Assembly (NCBI GenBank): GCA_900551965.1
Contig: URYF01000019.1
Span: 1-23,920, forward strand
DNA: 23,920 bases
DNA from: an uncultured bacterium
Lineage (GTDB): Bacteria > Cyanobacteriota > Vampirovibrionia > Gastranaerophilales > Gastranaerophilaceae
Direction of reading: 5' to 3'
Under the pieces are notes generated by a model. That model worked only from the letters and a program-made list of their open reading frames with translations, was not told the origin of the DNA and did not search any database. Every line of letters starts with the position of its first letter. The first letter of the stretch is position 1. The translations under genes were made by a program, and so were the position numbers. Positions 23,226 to 23,920 of the stretch are shown in pieces.

Positions 23226-23576
23226 ATGTACGCAATAGTCGAAACTGGCGGAAAACAGTATCAACTTGAAGAAGGTCGTTACGTTGATATTGAATTATTA
23301 GATGGCGAAAAAGATTCAAAAGTAGTTTTTGACAAAATCGTTATGATTGTTAACGGTAAAAAATCAAAAATCGGTCAGCCTTATGTAGCAGGCGCTTCAG
23401 TAGAAGGCAAAATCATGTTACATGACAGAGCTAAAAAAGTTATCGTTTACAAACAAAGACCTAAAAAAGGTTACAGAAAAAAACAAGGTCACAGACAAGG
23501 CTTTACAAGAGTTATGGTTTCAAAAATCAGAACATCTGCTAAAAAGTCTGCAAGTGAAGAAACAGCTGCTGAATAA
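23226..23576 (+). CDS. rplU: 50S ribosomal protein L21
   Basis: Binds 23S rRNA in the large subunit. The N-terminus Y-A-I-V-E-T-G-G-K-Q-Y and the C-terminal K-R-P-K-K-G-Y-R-K-K-type basic segment with G-H-R-Q-x-F-T are diagnostic. The core is the normal ~103 residues; the last ~13 (Lys/Ser then Glu/Ala) are a short non-conserved extension. AAAGGAAG precedes the ATG. It is followed after 46 bases by rpmA; no gene for a Prp-type protease lies between them as it does in Firmicutes. Confidence 0.98.
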   Translation: MYAIVETGGKQYQLEEGRYVDIELLDGEKDSKVVFDKIVMIVNGKKSKIGQPYVAGASVEGKIMLHDRAKKVIVYKQRPKKGYRKKQGHRQGFTRVMVSKIRTSAKKSASEETAAE

Positions 23577-23622
23577 GTAGCCTAATATCGTTAAAATACA
23601 AGTAAAAAGGAGAAAATGAAAA

Positions 23623-23880
23623 ATGGCACATAAGAAAGGTATGGGATCCACCCGTAACGGCCGCGACTCCGAAGCGAAGCGTTTAGGCGTTAAAAAATTC
23701 GGCGGAGAAGCTGTAAAAGCAGGTAATATTTTAGTTCGTCAAAGAGGAACTAAAATCCACCCTGGCAACAATGTTGGTATCGGTTCAGATGATACTTTAT
23801 TCGCTTTAATTGACGGTACTGTTAAATTTGAACCACACAGACGTGACAGAAAACAAGTTAGTGTTTACACTGCTCAGTAG
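23623..23880 (+). CDS. rpmA: 50S ribosomal protein L27
   Basis: An 85-residue protein near the peptidyl transferase centre. S-T-R-N-G-R-D-S-E, G-N-I-L-V-R-Q-R-G-T, H-P-G-N-N-V-G-I-G and T-L-F-A-L-I-D-G are diagnostic. The tail starts M-A-H-K-K-G-M-G-S with no cleavable Firmicute-type N-terminal extension. AAGGAG (23607-23612) is 10 bases from the ATG, which supports this start over the out-of-frame ATG at 23616. No terminator is visible in the remaining 40 bases, so the operon may continue. Confidence 0.97.
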   Translation: MAHKKGMGSTRNGRDSEAKRLGVKKFGGEAVKAGNILVRQRGTKIHPGNNVGIGSDDTLFALIDGTVKFEPHRRDRKQVSVYTAQ

Positions 23881-23920
23881 TTTGTGGAAAAATGTAAATA
23901 AAAAAAGAACCTGATTTATT

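Noticed and set aside
23616..23633. Mini-ORF (5 codons) overlapping the rpmA start
   Set aside because: AAGGAG is only 3 bases away, too close for initiation, and correctly spaced for the rpmA ATG at 23623.

Overview
The window (23,920 bases, low G+C) is a bacterial chromosome segment of almost wall-to-wall housekeeping genes. The mix suggests an uncultured, fermentative bacterium, most likely a non-photosynthetic cyanobacterial relative (Melainabacteria/Vampirovibrionia, order Gastranaerophilales). The clues are A/T-rich genes, an electron-bifurcating type of ETF beside an NfnA-like flavoprotein, a peptidoglycan gene block and the style of the small intergenic regions. This assignment is inference from gene content; no marker such as 16S rRNA is present.

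Layout, plus strand: the 3' end of accC (1-218) with a strong terminator; folC (276-1451); a 336-base intergenic region holding a structured, possibly mobile palindromic element (about 1507-1666); then rel (ppGpp synthetase/hydrolase), an NfeD/YuaF-like membrane protein and a flotillin in one run (1788-6010), closed by a 15-bp terminator hairpin. Next is a three-gene cassette (6098-9936) of a CapA-like metallophosphatase and two tandem MurF-related proteins, the first of which has lost its ATP-binding P-loop lysine. After a good sigma70-type promoter comes a redox run (10003-12855): NfnA-like FAD/[2Fe-2S] protein, a 60-residue cysteine-rich protein, etfB and etfA. purA and a 947-residue M16-family metalloprotease finish the plus-strand block at 17114.

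Layout, minus strand: a tightly overlapping peptidoglycan operon, read murF-mraY-murD-ftsW-murG (23058 down to 17116), ends one base from the end of the M16 gene. Divergent from murF, a near-consensus promoter drives rplU and rpmA (23226-23880).

How they fit together: murF, mraY, murD and murG are successive steps from UDP-MurNAc-peptide to lipid II, and FtsW polymerises lipid II at the septum. The CapA/Mur-ligase-like cassette probably makes or modifies some other amide-linked product and is the least explained part of the window. The NfnA-like/ETF run suggests NADH-linked electron transfer without an adjacent NfnB subunit. No CRISPR array, tRNA, rRNA, prophage or transposase gene was seen.
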